Source of the DNA: Agrypnia vestita
Taxonomy: Eukaryota > Arthropoda > Insecta > Trichoptera > Phryganeidae
NCBI GenBank assembly: GCA_016648135.1
Contig: JADDOH010001545.1
Span: 62,001 to 126,000, forward strand
DNA: 64,000 nucleotides
Direction of reading: 5' to 3'
Position numbers and translations under genes: made by a program. This document shows, in pieces, positions 59,540 through 64,000 of the stretch. Positions within the stretch are counted from its first letter, which is position 1, and the number at the start of each line of letters is the position of its first letter. Under the pieces are notes generated by a model, which did not search any database, had not been told where the DNA came from, and worked only from the letters and a program-made list of their open reading frames with translations.

Positions 59540-62440
59540 AAATAAACTTTTTGTGACCCACTTTAATCAGTGATACTTTGGTAGGTAATATTCCGCATGT
59601 GCCATCTGTTTGTGCGTCACATGACAGTTGGTTATTTGTGACTTTTCGGTGTCTCGGTGGCCCTTACCATCTTTATCTACGTTACGTTCTATCATATAGG
59701 TAATTATGGTTTATAAATAATAATAGCTGCTTATTTTGGTCTCATTTAAAATGTCATATTCAAACGCGAGTCAAAGGTTATTTTTTTACCATATACCTTG
59801 GTGAATTGTAGCAGCGTTTTATTCTGCACATAACCAACTAGACAGACTCGAGTTCCAGTTTCGTCGACTCGCTCGTGGACACATAGGACGGTCCGTTTCG
59901 AGCGCGTATTAAACTTTCATCTCCTATCGTTAAATATGTGTTAGTTGCCGGCCTTCTTGGCTTATTACTCTGTCAATTAAATAACTAAATTGTTTTCGTA
60001 GCCCCATCACTCTTCGCCCCGAGACCGTCGAAACATTTTATCTGATCTTTTACAAAAACTAAATATAGAAAAAAGAAAATATAGATCCCTAAAATTTGTC
60101 TACGTATTATTGTATAAAAAAAAGTATGAGGCATCATTAAATTTACTTACATTTTATGTTACTGCAAATAAATAAATGCGAATATTTGGTTTGTGCCACG
60201 GAGGAAAACATTGCATGAAGTTGAACATCTTAAATAGTTAAAAATTTCTGTCAGTGTTCTGTTTCAGTTTTTAAAAAATGAAAAGCGTGGTCCAAGTTGA
60301 TCTCTGATCTGATACTATGTACCTCGGTAGTATTATGTTGCAATTTTTACACTAGTTTTGTGATTTTATTACCGTGTGTCTCTGGTCATTGCCACGCCAC
60401 TGCCGTAAAATAAATTAAAAATATGTCGTAGCTAGAATGACTTGAATATAATGAATTCAAGTTCTGTTTTCTTTGTAAACATCCAGATGTTAATATTTTT
60501 TAATCGGCTATGCGCTTTCGATTAGGTAGTTTTAAAATACATAAATATTGATGAAATATCTTCGCTTGGCATATTGCAAAACAAATCACGTAAAGTGCAA
60601 AGTACAACAAATACAAAGGGGATTATAATCCATAATTTGTTTGCTTTGTTGTCATCCACAGAGTTTTTTAAAAATTTTATTTTGACATTTGGCGCGTGGC
60701 CTTTCAAAGTTTGATAACTAAGATTTTTTCCTAATATCATCGCGTTACGCACTATTTATGTTTATGTTGTTAGAGCAGGCTAAAGACGCTTGTAATTGGG
60801 ATATTGGTTTGCAATTGAAATAACTAAAAATCAGTTCTTATTACCAGTTATAGAGTTAGTTACCATTTATAGAGAATTAGGAAATATGAATTAGGGAGTA
60901 TGTTCATCGTTCTGCAATGTTGTACTTCTAAGAATTTTCAGTTTTAGTATAACCTATACACTTGGTGTAACACATTAGCTCCAGGAATAAGAGTGTGTTG
61001 ATTTACAATTCCGGTAATTTATCATAATTTTGTGGCGCCAATAAAATGTTTTATTGAAATTTTTACCTTCATTTTTAAAATCATCTTTTCAACATCGAGA
61101 ATATCTAGGTTCCTTCAAAGACGTTTATAGGAAAACGATATGCATATATTTATACTGTAATTTATATTTATTATTGTTTATTATATTTATAAGTATGTAT
61201 TACTGTAAATTGTTTTCGCGACGCCATCTTCGCGAGCAAAAATTATATCTAGAAACTAGAAGCAACAAATCCATTATAGGTTTGAATCAGATATCTTATT
61301 TTAGGTACTTACTTACTTTACACTTAACTTTAAAAGAAAATATTATTGAAAATGTATAAGCACATTTCTACTTTCTATAAAAATGTTATGAAAATTTTGT
61401 TTTTGGAATTGAAGTAGAACTGAAATAGCTTAATGTTTCAAATGTTTGTGGAACAGAACTAGCGTTACGCAATGAAAATTCAGGCTTAGTATTGAAAAGG
61501 GGCTCGAATCCATAATTATTTTTGTAAATAATCTTATCATTTACGTTTTTGATTTAATCCGATAAGAATAAAGTATCTTGGAAGAGTACCTACTACAATA
61601 ATTATCTACATTTGAACTTCAGATCAGTTCAATGCTGCTCAAAGTGGGCACAGTGGAGGCAACAACTACTTTTTGCATAACTAATCAGATTTACATATCC
61701 CAATAGGCCATGCCTGTTCTGAGGCAACATTTTACAGTTTTACCGTGCTTATATTAGCTTCATTTGTTTGTCTAGACGATATCTTATAATCGATATTTCA
61801 CCCGCCTCCTTAGGTATGTCCTATCGAGCTGAAATTTTGCACACATGACAATTTACGATGACAATACATGTATCAAATGTCAGATTCACTAATTAATCTA
61901 TTAATCCATTATAATTAATTAATCAAAGTTTGACATGGGAAATTCATTAATGAGCTCGCCAAAAAAGATGACGCTAGTTTCCTACCGATGTAAATTAATA
62001 GTATAATAATTGATAGACCACTGGGTCTATCCTTTTTGCAACTTCAACGAATTCAATTTCACATGTTTACACTTCACGTGCGAAAATTAGTTAGTACAAA
62101 ATCGATTACAAGATTCGTTAAGACTAAAAGGGAGAAAATTATATTACATGAAAATTATTTTTTTTGAAGACCACTTTTAATTTATTTTTATTGTATTAAA
62201 AAGTGAAAATTAATTTTCGATGAAAAAATTGTTGTCTCATTGGGAATATAAAAGCGTGGGCGCTTTCCCTCCATTTATATCAACTTCGTAAGCGCCAACT
62301 TTTTATTTTCTGAATGAGGCAACAATTTTTTAAATTAGAAACTATACTAGGCTGTGTAGTATTAGGACGGGGGAGTGCTATGAGATATAATCTTTATCCT
62401 CTTATCAAAGCTCAGAAATCTATAATACCATACAGAAATC
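59540..62440. other. AT-rich stretch with no recognised coding exon
   Basis: If the first exon at 59230 is real, this would be intron. CGAGCTGAAATTTTGCACAC and ATTTACGATGACAATACATG near 61830-61875 faintly resemble repeat E. No other structure was identified. Confidence 0.4.
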
Positions 62441-62466
62441 CAGAAAAATATTTTTACACCGACTTA

Positions 62467-62628
62467 GGCCCGGTTGTTTCAAGTTGGATTAGAATAAAAG
62501 TTTGTTGAAAGCACATATTTTTACGGAAACGGATCGTTTGATTGGCGGAGAACGCAAAAATCTATGCTTTAAACGAACTTGTAAAAGTTGGATTAAAGTA
62601 ATTTAATCCAAATTGAAACAACCGGACC
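62467..62628. mobile_element. MITE family H, complete copy
   Basis: 162 bp. GGCCCGGTTGTTTCAAGTT at the left and AATTGAAACAACCGGACC at the right; inner arms GTTGGATTAGAATAAA and TTGGATTAAAGTAATTTAAT, and CACATATTTTTACGG and CGCAAAAATCTATGC. The left flank is TTA. Non-coding. Confidence 0.85.
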
Positions 62629-62843
62629 ACCAGTTTATCTAAAATTCATCAATTTTACCGTAGAAAGGCAATTATTTTTATTCGCTGCTTCACAAAATAA
62701 AATACAATATTTATGTACACTATCATTTGGACAAGGATATTGCTCCCTTTACTTTATTACATTTTAGATTCCAACATATAGCAAATACCATCACCTAGTT
62801 TAAAAAAATGGCTGAGAAACTACAAGTAAGAGTGTTTTCAATG

Positions 62844-63361
62844 TCTATACCTATAAAATTCAATGTCTGTCTGTCTGTTCTCCATACAAATCTACACCGT
62901 TTGTCCGATTCCAATTATGCATACTTATGTTTTAGGACTCGGCGGGTAACATAGGCGACATTTCCCCCTATTCTTTCACGCCTTTTCCTCCTCTGATATA
63001 TTTTCGATGCAAATCTGTACCGTTCGATCGATCGGACTCAACATTTGGAAACTTGTTCTTTAGGACTCGGCGGGTAACATAGGCGACATTTCCCCCCTAT
63101 TTTTTTACATCTCCTCCCCTTAATATATTTTCGATTCAAATCTGTACTGTTCAACCGATTGGACTCAAAATTTGGAAACATAGTCTTAGGACTCGGCGGG
63201 TAACATAGATGACATTTACTTCCTCTCCTTTTACTCTTTCCCCTCCCCTTGATATATTTTCAATACAAAACTATACCGTTCGAATCGAAACTTTGTTTCC
63301 CCCCACAAATTTATTTTCAACTTAATTCTTAACCCGTGCAACGCCGGGTACGAACAGCTAG
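62844..63361 (+). mobile_element. Non-autonomous Helitron, copy 3
   Basis: 518 bp, starts TCTATACCTATAAAATTCAA and ends with the hairpin ACCCG-TGCAACGC-CGGGT, ACGAACAG and CTAG|T. Three tandem units with GACTCGGCGGGTAACATAGG and CATTTCCCCC. The base before TC is G rather than the expected A. Confidence 0.88.
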
Positions 63362-63598
63362 TTAATGGATTGAAAGCGAATGATATATATATTTTTTGTC
63401 AATACAGATTTTTTCTATTTTATTATATTATGTTAATCTTGTTTCTAATTTTGTTAATTTGTCTTTATGTTTTTATATTGTTCATTTTATATTTCTTATA
63501 CGACTTTAAAAAAACGCCGACATTGAAATGTGAGACGGTTTTGTCGAAATTGGCAGGATATTTTCCCGTAAATAATTTCTGTGAACAAAATAAAAACA

Positions 63599-63930
63599 TA
63601 ATATTTAATGAAAAAAGTAACCCGTAAAATACAAGTTTTTACAATACTCCCTTTCTCATTTTCGAGTTTCGTGTCTACCATATGCGTCGGAATCTCCGTA
63701 CAACTTACTGAGTTGTATGAAAAAACCATTAAATAAATTTAAAATCCAAAATTATACTATAATTATTATTTTTTTAACGAAAATTTTATAGATCTTCTTG
63801 ATCGTCGCCACGAATCTACTTGCAAAGTTTCAGCTCGATTGGATCACGGGAAAAGGGTTAAAAATCGATCCAAAGTTTTTTCGTCAGACAAGCAGATAGC
63901 AGACGCCACGAGTTAAAAGAAAGGAAGTAA
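63599..63930 (-). repeat. Dispersed repeat E, copy 4
   Basis: AACCCGTAAAATACAAGTTT, CTCCCTTTCTCATTT, TTGATCGTCGCCACGAATC, TTTCAGCTCGATTGGATCAC, TTAAAAATCGATCCAAAG and the end CACGAGTTAAAAGAAAGG. Full-length, inverted relative to 41993-42322. Confidence 0.8.
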
Positions 63931-64000
63931 AAAATGCACTCTTTGTCAATAAATAAATATATTAAATCAAAAATCTTACAGAATATCTTGTAGCCAGTAG

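Noticed and set aside
1..64000. CRISPR arrays, operons, ribosome binding sites or prophage
   Set aside because: The window is eukaryotic: spliced gene, animal transposon families and 5S-like copy. No regularly spaced short repeats with unique spacers were seen.

Overview
The window is AT-rich, repeat-dense nuclear DNA of an animal, most likely an insect. The evidence is a conserved animal protein gene in three exons with GT-AG introns, a 5S rRNA-like copy close to the insect (Bombyx-type) 5S sequence, and a transposon set of mariner/Tc1, hAT, Helitron, Penelope-like and LINE relics typical of arthropods. I cannot fix the order from sequence alone. No prokaryotic genes, CRISPR arrays or operons are present. 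Most short open frames are chance frames in AT-rich DNA.

The one clear host gene lies on the minus strand. It is a homologue of human KIAA1143 (DUF4604 family, function unknown). Exon 1 is at 47173-47277, exon 2 at 41193-41325 and exon 3 at 13006-13151. The joined frame is open and gives 127 residues. Intron 1 is about 5.8 kb and intron 2 about 28 kb; nearly everything between 13.2 and 47.2 kb is therefore intronic. A weaker candidate is a two-exon, 30-codon minus-strand frame at 56387-56635, and a possible noncoding first exon on the plus strand lies near 59.2-59.4 kb.

Layout. 0-5 kb: a repeat pair, a mariner relic split by one of these repeats, and LINE fragments. 5.5-7.7 kb: two inverted copies of a TIR element. 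8-12.3 kb: MITEs, a TA microsatellite, duplicated segments and SINE-like units. 13-21 kb: terminal exon of the host gene, a LINE relic, a Penelope-like 3' end, a MULE-like MITE, an isolated CpG-rich block and a tRNA-derived SINE. 22-32 kb: a 1.1-kb palindrome, hAT-like and CAGGGTGT-type MITEs. 32.6-35.3 kb: an inverted repeat enclosing a Helitron and a Penelope-like end. 35.5-47.5 kb: a second mariner relic, exons 2 and 1, a second Helitron, and a hAT MITE with its target duplication. 48-54 kb: a second SINE copy, a Tc1/IS630-type transposon with nested MITEs, a hAT element with an exact 8-bp duplication, and a LINE reverse transcriptase relic. 54-64 kb: MITEs, a tRNA-like SINE, the 5S-like copy, and a third Helitron.

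No new gene system (defence, biosynthetic or similar) was found. The most unusual items are structural: the 23760-24860 palindrome, the composite hAT element, a tRNA-bearing SINE family with inverted AT-rich ends, and a small conserved gene stretched over 34 kb by transposons.
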